A stretch of 9,939 nucleotides of DNA from Firmicutes bacterium CAG:555 (GCA_000431075.1 HF986908.1:1-9939); one strand, 5' to 3'; shown: positions 1 to 5,264, counted from the first letter of the stretch. Program-made: numbers and translations. Notes: generated by a model not told the origin, from the sequence alone.

Positions 1-383
1 TTGCCTGCCGTGATGACGGGTGCTGCGCAGTCTGCGCACTGGGTGATGATGGCGCTCGTGACGATCTCGTTACCGTCAGCGTCAAGTGCCTTGACCTTGT
101 AGTGGTACCAGTAGCCTGCATATGCGCTGGTGTTGGTGTAGCTGAGCCTAGTCGTTGTGTAGAACAGCTTGTACTCGCCGGTCTTAGTCCCGCTGCGGTA
201 CACCTCGTACTTTGCAGCGCCGTCAACAGCTGCCCAAGTCAAAACGATCTTGCCGCCGGTCGGATCGTTGCTCGCAGTGACCTCGATAGCGGGCGCTGCG
301 GGCTCATTGTCAGCAAATGCGACGGGAGCCATCAGCGAAAGCACTATCATGACCGCCAAAAGCATGCTTAACAGTCTTTTCAT
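1..383 (-). CDS. Secreted fibronectin type III-like protein, 5' part
   Basis: Reading the minus strand from the ATG at 383 gives an open frame of 127 codons that runs off the left edge, so only the N-terminus is seen. Residues 1-24 form a clear signal peptide (two basic residues, a hydrophobic stretch, then AFA before D25). Residues about 30-122 resemble a fibronectin type III fold: the pattern GKIVLTWAAVDGAAKYEVYRS, then a YKLFYTT strand, then YWYHYKVKALDADGNE, is typical of FN3 modules in secreted clostridial proteins. The start is supported by AGGAG (391-395) with a 7-nt spacer and by a sigma-A-like promoter upstream. The missing C-terminal part probably carries more FN3 modules or an enzymatic or anchoring domain; the specific function cannot be told. 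The gene is divergent from perR. Confidence 0.8.
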   Translation of the reverse strand, partial: MKRLLSMLLAVMIVLSLMAPVAFADNEPAAPAIEVTASNDPTGGKIVLTWAAVDGAAKYEVYRSGTKTGEYKLFYTTTRLSYTNTSAYAGYWYHYKVKALDADGNEIVTSAIITQCADCAAPVITAG

Positions 384-417
384 TGTTTATCTCCTATCTT
401 CAGGTTTTTTCTCTCTC

Positions 418-446
418 ATTTTAAGCCATTTGTGTTCTTTAGGCAA
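418..446 (-). promoter_or_regulatory. Sigma-A-like promoter of the FN3-like gene
   Basis: On the minus strand TTGCCT (441-446) and TAAAAT (418-423) are separated by exactly 17 bases. The predicted transcript starts near 411, giving a leader of about 28 nt before the ATG at 383. The match is to the consensus only. Confidence 0.6.
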
Positions 447-474
447 GAAAAAATAAAAATTTTTCAAAAAGGGC

Positions 475-503
475 TTTACAAACAAAAAAGTGTGTGCTAT
501 ATT
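475..503 (+). promoter_or_regulatory. Sigma-A-like promoter of perR
   Basis: TTTACA (475-480) and TATATT (498-503) are 17 bases apart, one mismatch each from the vegetative consensus. The start of transcription would fall near 510, inside the palindrome at 508-524, the geometry expected for repression by the gene's own product. Confidence 0.65.
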
Positions 504-507
504 ATCA

Positions 508-524
508 GTAACGATAATCATTAC
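508..524. promoter_or_regulatory. Fur/PerR-type operator over the perR transcription start
   Basis: The sequence GTAACGATAATCATTAC is an imperfect inverted repeat around one central base (516): the arms GTAACGAT and ATCATTAC match at 7 of 8 positions. This odd, single-base-centred symmetry and the GATAAT/ATCATTA content resemble the 7-1-7 boxes of the Fur family. A second overlapping pair, TTATC (502-506) and GATAA (513-517), extends it towards the -10. Since the next gene is a PerR-like regulator, autoregulation is the natural reading. Binding itself is inferred. Confidence 0.6.
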
Positions 525-539
525 TAAGAGGTGAGAAAA

Positions 540-926
540 ATGCAGGCACGGCGGACAAGTAAAAAACGCTCGGCGATATACGAGGCGCTGTGCAATACCA
601 CCGCTCACCCCTCGGCCGAGCAGATATACACGCAGCTCAAGCCGGAGATACCCGATCTCAGCCTCGGCACGGTGTACAGAAACCTCAATGTGCTGATGCA
701 GGATGGGCTTATCATCACCGTCGGCCATGTCAACGGTGAGGAGCGCTACGATGCCAACACCTCCGACCATTCCCACTTTGTCTGCACAAAATGCGGCAGG
801 GTCGACGATGTTTTTCTTGATTTATCGATTGATAAAAGGTATCCTAATGTTGAGGAGTTAACGGGCGGAACGGTCAAGGGACACTCCCTGAGCTACTTCG
901 GTCTGTGCAAAAATTGTTGTGAGTAA
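540..926 (+). CDS. perR: PerR-type peroxide-sensing repressor (Fur family)
   Basis: A 128-residue Fur-family metalloregulator with an N-terminal winged helix (about 1-70) and a C-terminal dimerisation and metal domain. The ATG at 540 is preferred over the in-frame GTG at 531 because that GTG lies inside the ribosome site AAGAGGTGA. The structural zinc site is C82-x-x-C85 and C123-x-x-C126. The regulatory ligands of Bacillus subtilis PerR all align: H23 (in AHPSAEQIY), D71, H77, H79 and D90. The Asp at position 90, where iron-sensing Fur has Glu, argues for PerR rather than Fur. In this family, Fe2+-catalysed oxidation of the histidines by peroxide releases the protein from DNA. The N-terminus is about 14 residues shorter than in B. 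subtilis PerR. The downstream rubrerythrin gene supports an oxidative-stress role. Confidence 0.88.
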   Translation: MQARRTSKKRSAIYEALCNTTAHPSAEQIYTQLKPEIPDLSLGTVYRNLNVLMQDGLIITVGHVNGEERYDANTSDHSHFVCTKCGRVDDVFLDLSIDKRYPNVEELTGGTVKGHSLSYFGLCKNCCE

Positions 927-949
927 GGGCTTTCGTTGCCTTACTAAAT

Positions 950-966
950 ATAAAAATTATTTTTAT
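950..966. promoter_or_regulatory. Perfect 8-1-8 palindrome before the rubrerythrin gene, candidate PerR box
   Basis: ATAAAAAT (950-957), a single central T (958), and ATTTTTAT (959-966) form a perfect inverted repeat directly before the GGAGG ribosome site (968-972). It shares the single-base-centred symmetry of Fur-family boxes and matches 5 of 7 bases per arm of the PerR consensus half TTATAAT. I see no convincing -35/-10 pair here, so it may act on read-through from the perR promoter or on a weak local promoter. Confidence 0.45.
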
Positions 967-980
967 TGGAGGATATTATT

Positions 981-1550
981 ATGAAGAAATGGGTATGCCC
1001 CGTATGCGGCTATGTTCACGAAGGCGACACTCCCCCCGAGTTCTGCCCCCAGTGCAAGGTTCCCGGCAGCAAGTTCATGCTCCAGGCTGACGACAAGACC
1101 TGGGCAGCCGAACACATTGTGGGCGTCGGCAAGCAGTTCGGCGCAGATGTCCCCGCCGAGGTTCAGGAGGAGATCATCAGCGGTCTGCGTGCAAACTTTG
1201 AGGGCGAGTGCTCCGAGGTCGGTATGTATCTGGCAATGGGCCGTGTTGCTGCCCGTGAGGGTTATCCCGAGATAGCTCTTTACTGGGAGAAGGCTGCCTA
1301 CGAGGAAGCAGAGCACGCTGCAAAGTTTGCGGAGCTCCTCGGCGAGATCATCACCGACTCGACCAAGAAGAATCTCCAGATGCGTGTCGACGCCGAGAAC
1401 GGTGCGACCGCCGGTAAGTTCGAGCTTGCAAAGCTCGCAAAGCAGTACAATCTAGACGCTATCCATGATACCGTCCACGAGATGGCCCGCGACGAAGCCC
1501 GCCACGGCAAGGCTTTCGAGGGCCTGCTGAATCGCTACTTCGGCAAGTAA
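981..1550 (+). CDS. Reverse rubrerythrin (rubredoxin domain first)
   Basis: A 189-residue peroxide-scavenging non-haem iron protein. Residues 4-32 form a rubredoxin-type Fe(Cys)4 centre: C6-x-x-C9-G and C22-x-x-C25. Residues about 60-187 form the ferritin-like four-helix diiron domain, with ligands expected at E76 or E79, the E108/E109-x-x-H112 motif (EEAEH), E139, and E172-x-x-H175 (DEARH). In classical rubrerythrin the rubredoxin is C-terminal; here it is N-terminal, as in the PerR-controlled reverse rubrerythrins of Clostridium acetobutylicum, which reduce H2O2 and O2 with electrons from NADH-linked carriers. The start is the ATG at 981 behind GGAGG (spacing 8); an in-frame TTG at 966 sits just before the ribosome site. 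The gene lies 54 bp after perR and ends at a strong terminator, so the two probably form one transcription unit. Confidence 0.92.
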   Translation: MKKWVCPVCGYVHEGDTPPEFCPQCKVPGSKFMLQADDKTWAAEHIVGVGKQFGADVPAEVQEEIISGLRANFEGECSEVGMYLAMGRVAAREGYPEIALYWEKAAYEEAEHAAKFAELLGEIITDSTKKNLQMRVDAENGATAGKFELAKLAKQYNLDAIHDTVHEMARDEARHGKAFEGLLNRYFGK

Positions 1551-1562
1551 TCAAATAACAGC

Positions 1563-1596
1563 AAAACAGCGAGTGGTTTCCCACTCGCTGTTTTTT
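1563..1596 (+). terminator. Intrinsic terminator after the rubrerythrin gene
   Basis: A 14-bp perfect stem (1563-1576 with 1581-1594) encloses the tetraloop TTTC. The GC core is CAGCGAGTGG, and the 3' arm runs into a six-base T tract. It starts about 12 bp after the stop codon. The A-tract on the 5' side lets it also work for minus-strand transcripts. Confidence 0.92.
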
Positions 1597-1602
1597 GAAT
1601 AC

Positions 1603-1723
1603 AAACAAAAAAGCAGTCTGTCTTGCCGGTGACAGGCTGCTTTCTTGCTCTTTTTACAAAATAAAATATGTGGGGGATTGGGGGGGAATGCATAAAACTC
1701 ACTGCTGTGCCGTCAGCAGCTTT
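1603..1723 (-). ncRNA. Candidate C-rich small regulatory RNA
   Basis: On the minus strand a promoter at 1730-1758 should start a transcript near 1723. It would begin with a small hairpin (CTGCTG, loop ACGGCA, CAGCAG; 1714-1719 with 1702-1707), then carry two unpaired C runs (seven at 1680-1686, five at 1672-1676) in an AU-rich stretch, and end at a hairpin (1610-1643) followed by TTTTTTGTTTG. The total is about 120 nt. No ORF of note lies in it. Short C-rich, terminator-ended RNAs that pair with Shine-Dalgarno sites are known in Firmicutes (FsrA of B. subtilis, RsaE of Staphylococcus). I recognise no specific family. One doubt: the final hairpin has one A-C mismatch on this strand but a G-U pair on the other. 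Confidence 0.45.
1610..1643. terminator. Hairpin with U-tracts on both sides, terminator-like
   Basis: A 13-position stem pairs 1610-1622 with 1631-1643 around the 8-base loop TTGCCGGT. Position 1617/1636 pairs as U-G on the plus strand and is an A-C mismatch on the minus strand. Read on the minus strand, the stem is followed at once by a T-rich tail (TTTTTTGTTTG including the end of the stem), the better termination context. Read on the plus strand, it is followed by CTTGCTCTTTTT and could be a back-up terminator for the rubrerythrin transcript. Confidence 0.6.
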
Positions 1724-1729
1724 GTGTTT

Positions 1730-1758
1730 ATAATAGCATCTTTGATTTTTAAAGTCAA
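1730..1758 (-). promoter_or_regulatory. Sigma-A-like promoter firing into the small-RNA candidate
   Basis: On the minus strand TTGACT (1753-1758) and TATTAT (1730-1735) are separated by exactly 17 bases, a strong vegetative promoter by consensus. There is no gene on this strand before the hairpin at 1610-1643, so the expected product is a short untranslated RNA. Confidence 0.6.
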
Positions 1759-1764
1759 CGCTTT

Positions 1765-1787
1765 TGATTATTTAATTTAAATAATCA
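1765..1787. promoter_or_regulatory. Perfect 23-bp palindrome between divergent promoters
   Basis: Arms TGATTATTTAA (1765-1775) and TTAAATAATCA (1777-1787) are perfect inverted repeats around one central T at 1776. The site ends 7 bp upstream of the minus-strand -35 (1753-1758). The half-site TTATTTAAT (1768-1776) recurs at 1801-1809, 33 bp away, about three helical turns. Odd symmetry with TGAT...ATCA ends recalls Fur-family boxes, but the core differs from the PerR consensus. It is very likely a protein-binding site; the regulator is unknown. Confidence 0.5.
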
Positions 1788-1850
1788 TCATTTATTTTAG
1801 TTATTTAATATGTATTAGTTGCAGAATGGTAACAAATATTGACGCAAGCC

Positions 1851-1878
1851 TTTGCTTTTGGCAATTTTATGCTATGAT
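1851..1878 (+). promoter_or_regulatory. Extended -10 promoter of the SUFU-like gene, flanked by an inverted repeat
   Basis: TATGAT (1873-1878) is preceded by TG one base upstream (1870-1871), an extended -10, and by a weak -35 TTTGCT (1851-1856) with a 16-base spacer. The perfect 9-bp inverted repeat TTGCTTTTG (1852-1860) / CAAAAGCAA (1883-1891) straddles the -10 and could be an operator or a hairpin near the transcript start. Confidence 0.5.
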
Positions 1879-1907
1879 AGTGCAAAAGCAAGAAAGGCGG
1901 GCATGAT

Positions 1908-2318
1908 ATGAACCAAAAGAAAATGTACGCTCTTATAAGTCATTATGACACTTACTTCAAGCAGGACGACTGTCGGTTGCTGCATTCGGTGGTCATGGAG
2001 CCGCACATCGATGCGCTGCTGTACGCTCCGAACGAGGCTTACCCCTTTTGGAAGCCGGTCAACGCAGGCGCAAGCGAATACAAGATGAGCGCTCCCAGGG
2101 GTGCGCTCGGCAAGCGCAACGAATACATGATGTTTATAGACGCAAGTGAGGACATGGACGGCCAAGAGACCGCCGTGTGCTTGCAGGTCGTGCTTCTTAA
2201 CCGGGCAGAGACAGACAGGCTTGTTGAGATCGACCCCGAGCAGTTCAGCAACTTCCTATACCCCGATGACGGAGACCGCCATTTTATCTGCGAGAGAAAG
2301 AGACGCGATAAGCTCTAA
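1908..2318 (+). CDS. Small SUFU (suppressor of fused)-domain-like protein
   Basis: A 136-residue protein starting at the ATG at 1908 behind AAAGGCGG (about 7-nt spacer). No signal peptide or membrane segment is visible, so it is probably cytoplasmic. Residues 31-56, with EPHIDALLYAPNEAYPFWKPVNAGAS, match the conserved pattern of bacterial SUFU-domain proteins (HIDVLVYPP...PFWTLVTSGMS), followed by a strand and polar stretch at 70-82 (KRNEYMMFIDASED). Typical bacterial SUFU domains are nearer 170 residues or more, so this is a short version; the strongly basic C-terminus (CERKRRDKL) is followed directly by a terminator, so I see no sign of a lost 3' end. Bacterial SUFU proteins are often linked to toxin-immunity clusters, but no toxin gene is nearby. 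The family call rests on pattern memory only and the function is unknown. Confidence 0.65.
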   Translation: MNQKKMYALISHYDTYFKQDDCRLLHSVVMEPHIDALLYAPNEAYPFWKPVNAGASEYKMSAPRGALGKRNEYMMFIDASEDMDGQETAVCLQVVLLNRAETDRLVEIDPEQFSNFLYPDDGDRHFICERKRRDKL

Positions 2319-2336
2319 TATTATTCCGATGATATT

Positions 2337-2369
2337 AAAAATCGTCCGTGAAATTCACGGACGATTTTT
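2337..2369. terminator. Bidirectional terminator between convergent genes
   Basis: A long perfect stem pairs 2337-2352 with 2354-2369; its core is ATCGTCCGTGAA. Because the arms begin with AAAAA and end with TTTTT, it works for both the SUFU-like gene on the plus strand (stop at 2318) and the NlpC/P60 gene on the minus strand (stop at 2372). Confidence 0.9.
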
Positions 2370-2371
2370 AA

Positions 2372-3907
2372 CTATATAATTCTTCTTGCGCCGGTGTAAT
2401 GCTCGGCGTAGTAGTACGAGTCGAGGTCGGTGATTATTACCTGTCCCTTGCCGGTGGATGCGTGGATAAACTGCCCGTCGCCTATATACATTCCGACATG
2501 GCCGATGGGGTCGACATTATCCGAGAAGAACACGAGGTCGCCCGGCTGGAGGTCTGACTTATCGACTGGCGTACCGTCGGTTCTGTACTGACTGCCCGCT
2601 CCGCGCTGGAGCTTGTAGCCGTACTGGCCGTAGACATAGTAGACAAGCCCTGAGCAGTCAAAACCCTTGGGCGATGCGCCGCCGTAGACATACGGCACAC
2701 CGAGATACTGCTTTGCGGTGGCAACTATCTGTCTGCCGAGCTCCGTGCCGGAGCCGCCATCGGTCTTATCGCTCTTGAGCTTTATATAATCTGCGGACAT
2801 GTAGCCCTTTGTGCCGTTAATGGTAACGGCATACCAGCTGCCGGTCTTGCCGGTTATTGTGACCTTCGTTCCCCTGTCGTAATAGCCGAGGGTCGCATAT
2901 TCCGTGGACGGGCCTCTTCTCAGACGCACGGAGTCGCCGTTTACATAGCCGACAGCGTCCATGGTCTGCTTGGGTGCGGGGACGGAGTTCGATGTGCCGA
3001 GTGAGATGCCTGTCTTATACATATAACCGTACTCGCCATTGACCTTTATCTCGTACCAGCTGCCATACCTGCCGGTTATAGTGGCCTTTGCGCCGCTGTT
3101 TATGGTCTTGACGACGCCGAAGATCATGCTGGGTCCCATTCTGAGGTTGGAGCCGTTATCCTTGACGGTGCCGTTTTTTGTGCTGCTGTATGTTGTTGTG
3201 GGAACAAGGCGCATATAATCGCCGCTGACATAGCCGGTCTTACCGTTGTAGCTGACCTTGTACCATCCGTTCTTCGAGCCGGTGATGGTCATTTTGGTGC
3301 CCTTGGCGTAGGTGCCGACAATGGAGTAGCTCGTGCCTGCACCCTTGCGCATGCGGACATCCGAGCCGGTTATCTTGCCGGTATACTTGGTGGTGGAGCT
3401 TGTTGAACTGCTGCTTGTGCTGCCGGATTTAGAAGTTGCCGACAGTGTCATGTAGTCGCCGCTGACATAGCCGGTCTTGCCGTTGTATTTAACGGCGTAC
3501 CAGTTGCCCTTTGCACCGGTGACGGTCATCTTTGTACCCTTATCGTATGTGCCGATGATGGAATAGCTCGTGCCTGCGCCCTTGCGCATGCGCACATCCG
3601 AGCCGGTTATCGTGCCTGTACCGAATTTGCCGCTTACGCTTCTGTCGCTCTTCAGATAATACTTTGACGCATAGCCGATGGTGTTTTTATACATCACCTT
3701 GCTCCAGCCGTTGGAGGTGGAAATAACAATCACCTCTGCGCCTTTTGGCATGGTCATGAGGATGGATGCGCTCGTACCGGCGCTCTTTCGCAGATTCAGC
3801 GCACTCGTTGTATAAGCGCCGAGCGTTTTATCCGCAGCGGCAGGTATAATGAGCAGCGATATACACATTATTGCCGCAAGCGCTATGCTTATCAGTCGTT
3901 TTTTCAT
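2372..3907 (-). CDS. Secreted NlpC/P60 peptidoglycan endopeptidase with five SH3 repeats
   Basis: A 511-residue exported cell-wall hydrolase. Residues 1-25 are a signal peptide (basic start, hydrophobic core, cleavage after PAAA). Five bacterial SH3 (SH3_3) wall-binding repeats follow at about 30-85, 98-155, 178-234, 246-302 and 318-377, with a Ser/Thr linker at 157-173. The NlpC/P60 domain spans 391-511; the catalytic cysteine is C418 (FDCSGLVYY), the histidine H470 (GHVGMYIG), and H482 (FIHAS) is the likely third residue. Such enzymes cut the D-Glu-diamino acid bond of peptidoglycan stems in wall remodelling or cell separation. The ATG at 3907 is chosen, since an in-frame GTG at 3916 lies within the ribosome site GGAGTGA. 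Repeats 2 and 3 are nearly the same (about 45 of 53 residues), a sign of recent internal duplication. It has its own strong promoter and terminator. Confidence 0.93.
   Translation of the reverse strand: MKKRLISIALAAIMCISLLIIPAAADKTLGAYTTSALNLRKSAGTSASILMTMPKGAEVIVISTSNGWSKVMYKNTIGYASKYYLKSDRSVSGKFGTGTITGSDVRMRKGAGTSYSIIGTYDKGTKMTVTGAKGNWYAVKYNGKTGYVSGDYMTLSATSKSGSTSSSSTSSTTKYTGKITGSDVRMRKGAGTSYSIVGTYAKGTKMTITGSKNGWYKVSYNGKTGYVSGDYMRLVPTTTYSSTKNGTVKDNGSNLRMGPSMIFGVVKTINSGAKATITGRYGSWYEIKVNGEYGYMYKTGISLGTSNSVPAPKQTMDAVGYVNGDSVRLRRGPSTEYATLGYYDRGTKVTITGKTGSWYAVTINGTKGYMSADYIKLKSDKTDGGSGTELGRQIVATAKQYLGVPYVYGGASPKGFDCSGLVYYVYGQYGYKLQRGAGSQYRTDGTPVDKSDLQPGDLVFFSDNVDPIGHVGMYIGDGQFIHASTGKGQVIITDLDSYYYAEHYTGARRII
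3212..3607 (-). repeat. Tandem intragenic duplication of an SH3 module
   Basis: DNA for SH3 repeats 2 (3449-3607) and 3 (3212-3370) is highly alike over 159 bp with a 237-bp period. For example GCGCATGCGGACATCCGAGC recurs with a single change. The other three SH3 repeats are clearly more diverged, so this pair duplicated or was homogenised recently. It is a likely place for repeat-number change between strains. Confidence 0.75.
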
Positions 3908-3956
3908 TCTTGTCACTCCGTTATTGATTACAACCAGTAAAATAGTCAGTAATCAA

Positions 3957-3985
3957 ATTGTAACACATAGCGCACATTATGTCAA
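3957..3985 (-). promoter_or_regulatory. Near-consensus promoter of the NlpC/P60 gene
   Basis: On the minus strand a perfect TTGACA (3980-3985) and TACAAT (3957-3962) are 17 bases apart. Transcription should start near 3950, leaving a leader of about 43 nt. The inverted repeat TTGATTAC (3924-3931) / GTAATCAA (3949-3956) brackets the start point. On the minus strand TGTTAC (3960-3965) overlaps the -10 and is followed 5 bases on by GATTAC, loosely like the tandem hexamers bound by WalR, which governs wall hydrolases in Firmicutes. Confidence 0.8.
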
Positions 3986-4106
3986 CACTTCAGACGGTTT
4001 GAGCCGTCGATACATGTAAATATTCTGTGAATCGGGTCGATGCGCCTATTTCCAACATCTTGTGGTCGTGGTGAGATTAAACAAATAGTTATTGTGTATT
4101 TTGCAG

Positions 4107-4135
4107 TTTCTTTTTGACGGTTTATATGGTATAAT
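4107..4135 (+). promoter_or_regulatory. Extended -10 promoter of apbE
   Basis: A perfect TATAAT (4130-4135) preceded by TG (4127-4128) forms an extended -10. The -35 at 4107-4112 (TTTCTT) is weak, as is common with extended -10 promoters. Transcription should start near 4142, about 28 nt before the ATG at 4170. Confidence 0.65.
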
Positions 4136-4169
4136 GTGATTTGATCTAACCAGTGAGGAACTAAGATAA

Positions 4170-5219
4170 ATGAAAAATAAGCTTTATAAAAAGGTCATAG
4201 CCCTGACCGTATGCCTTGCGATGCTTATTCCGCTTTGCGCCTGCGGCGAAACCAAGGAGCAAAAGCAGGTCTTTGCAATGGACACCGTCATGACGCTCAC
4301 GGCCTACGGTAAAAACGCCAAGTCCGGCCTCGACGCTGCGGCGGGCGTTATAAATTCGCTCAACACCCTGCTCGACCCCGAGGTTGAAAACAGTGCGGCT
4401 TATCAGCTAAACCACGCCGAGGGGCAGAATGTCATCGTCACCCCGCAGGTGGCGGAGATACTTATCACCGCACTCAAGGTATGCAAGCAGTCGGGCGGCG
4501 CACTTGATCTCTCGGTCTACCCCCTCTACCTTGCGTGGGGCGAGTTTGACTCGGAAAAGGGCATCATTCCCTCGGACAAGGAGATAAAGGAGCTTTTGAA
4601 GAATGTCCGCTTCTCGGAAACGAGCATCACAGAGTTCAGCGGCGAATCGAACTATTCCGTCAGAATGCCAGCAGGCACGCAGATAAGCTTCGGTGCTGCG
4701 GCAAAGGGCTGCGCCTCGGATAGGGCGATCGAAGCCATGCGCAATGCCGGTGTCGAAAGCGGCATCGTCTCTCTCGGCGGTAATGTCCAGACCCTAGGCC
4801 TTAAGCCGGACGGCTCAAAGTGGACGGTCGCAGTTGAGGATCCTAACGACACGGGCTCGTATGTCGGAACGCTCAAGGTCGGCGAGACGGCAGTCGTCAC
4901 AAGCGGCAACTACCAGCGATACTTTATCGGCAGCGATGGCGTTAAATATCACCATCTTATTGATCCAAGCACTGGAGAGCCTGCAAATAACGGTCTTGTC
5001 TCCGTTACGGTCGTGTGCGAGGACGGCACGATGGCCGACTGCCTGTCGACGGCGATGTTCGTTCTCGGCGTTAACGGTGCGCTAAACTACTGGCGCAACT
5101 ACGGCGGCTTTGACATGGTCATGATAACCGATGAAAACGAGGTAATCTGCACGAGCGGCCTTGTCGAGGTGTTTGAGCTTACAAACACCAAGGACTATAC
5201 TTTTAAGTTCACTGAGTAA
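4170..5219 (+). CDS. apbE: ApbE-family FMN transferase lipoprotein
   Basis: A 349-residue lipoprotein. Residues 1-24 are a lipoprotein signal with lipobox L22-C-A-C25, so C25 should be lipid-modified and the enzyme faces the outside of the membrane. ApbE enzymes use FAD and Mg2+ to attach FMN to a Ser/Thr of redox proteins such as RnfG/RnfD, NqrC-like subunits and other extracellular flavoproteins. Family hallmarks in order: FAMDTVMTLTAYG (35-47), SFGAAAKGCASD, the flavin-binding GGNVQTLG, the H261-H-L-I-D265-P-S-T-G269 motif, and the metal-binding ADCLSTA motif (D290, T294). Length and motifs look complete. Start ATG 4170 follows GTGAGGA. No flavinylation target is encoded in the window. The gene is 70 bp before recG with a hairpin in between. 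Confidence 0.92.
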   Translation: MKNKLYKKVIALTVCLAMLIPLCACGETKEQKQVFAMDTVMTLTAYGKNAKSGLDAAAGVINSLNTLLDPEVENSAAYQLNHAEGQNVIVTPQVAEILITALKVCKQSGGALDLSVYPLYLAWGEFDSEKGIIPSDKEIKELLKNVRFSETSITEFSGESNYSVRMPAGTQISFGAAAKGCASDRAIEAMRNAGVESGIVSLGGNVQTLGLKPDGSKWTVAVEDPNDTGSYVGTLKVGETAVVTSGNYQRYFIGSDGVKYHHLIDPSTGEPANNGLVSVTVVCEDGTMADCLSTAMFVLGVNGALNYWRNYGGFDMVMITDENEVICTSGLVEVFELTNTKDYTFKFTE

Positions 5220-5235
5220 GGTTAACATAATTCAG

Positions 5236-5264
5236 CCACCGTATCAGATATATTGATACGGTGG
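5236..5264 (+). other. Hairpin between apbE and recG without a U-tract
   Basis: CCACCGTATCA (5236-5246) and TGATACGGTGG (5254-5264) form a perfect 11-bp stem with a 7-base AT loop. It is followed by TGCTTCGTT, not a T run, so it is a poor intrinsic terminator. It could partly end apbE transcription, protect the mRNA end, or reduce recG expression. I see no good promoter between it and recG, so at least some read-through is expected. Confidence 0.5.

Noticed and set aside
102..456. Plus-strand frames opposite the fibronectin-like gene
   Set aside because: The minus-strand reading has a signal peptide, promoter and ribosome site; the plus-strand ones have none.
454..471. CodY-like box (AATTTTTCAAAAAG)
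   Set aside because: The match is loose and the region is simply A/T rich; no supporting site or context.
387..776. Minus-strand open frame across the perR promoter and first half
   Set aside because: It overlaps perR antisense, has no ribosome site, and would cover the promoters and operator between the divergent genes.
923..944. Terminator after perR (GTAAGG / CCTTAC)
   Set aside because: The stem is only about 6 bp with a 10-base loop and no T tract follows, so it should not stop transcription into rubrerythrin.
1671..1686. G-quadruplex on the plus strand
   Set aside because: Only two G runs (5 and 7) occur within reach, not the four short runs needed for a standard intramolecular quadruplex.
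1595..1780. Plus-strand 61-codon open frame in the gap after rubrerythrin
   Set aside because: It starts inside the T-tract of the rubrerythrin terminator, has no ribosome site, crosses two hairpins and G runs, and its product looks like no protein.
3908..3916. In-frame GTG at 3916 as the start of the NlpC/P60 gene
   Set aside because: It lies inside the ribosome site GGAGTGA; the ATG at 3907 gives correct spacing and a normal signal peptide.
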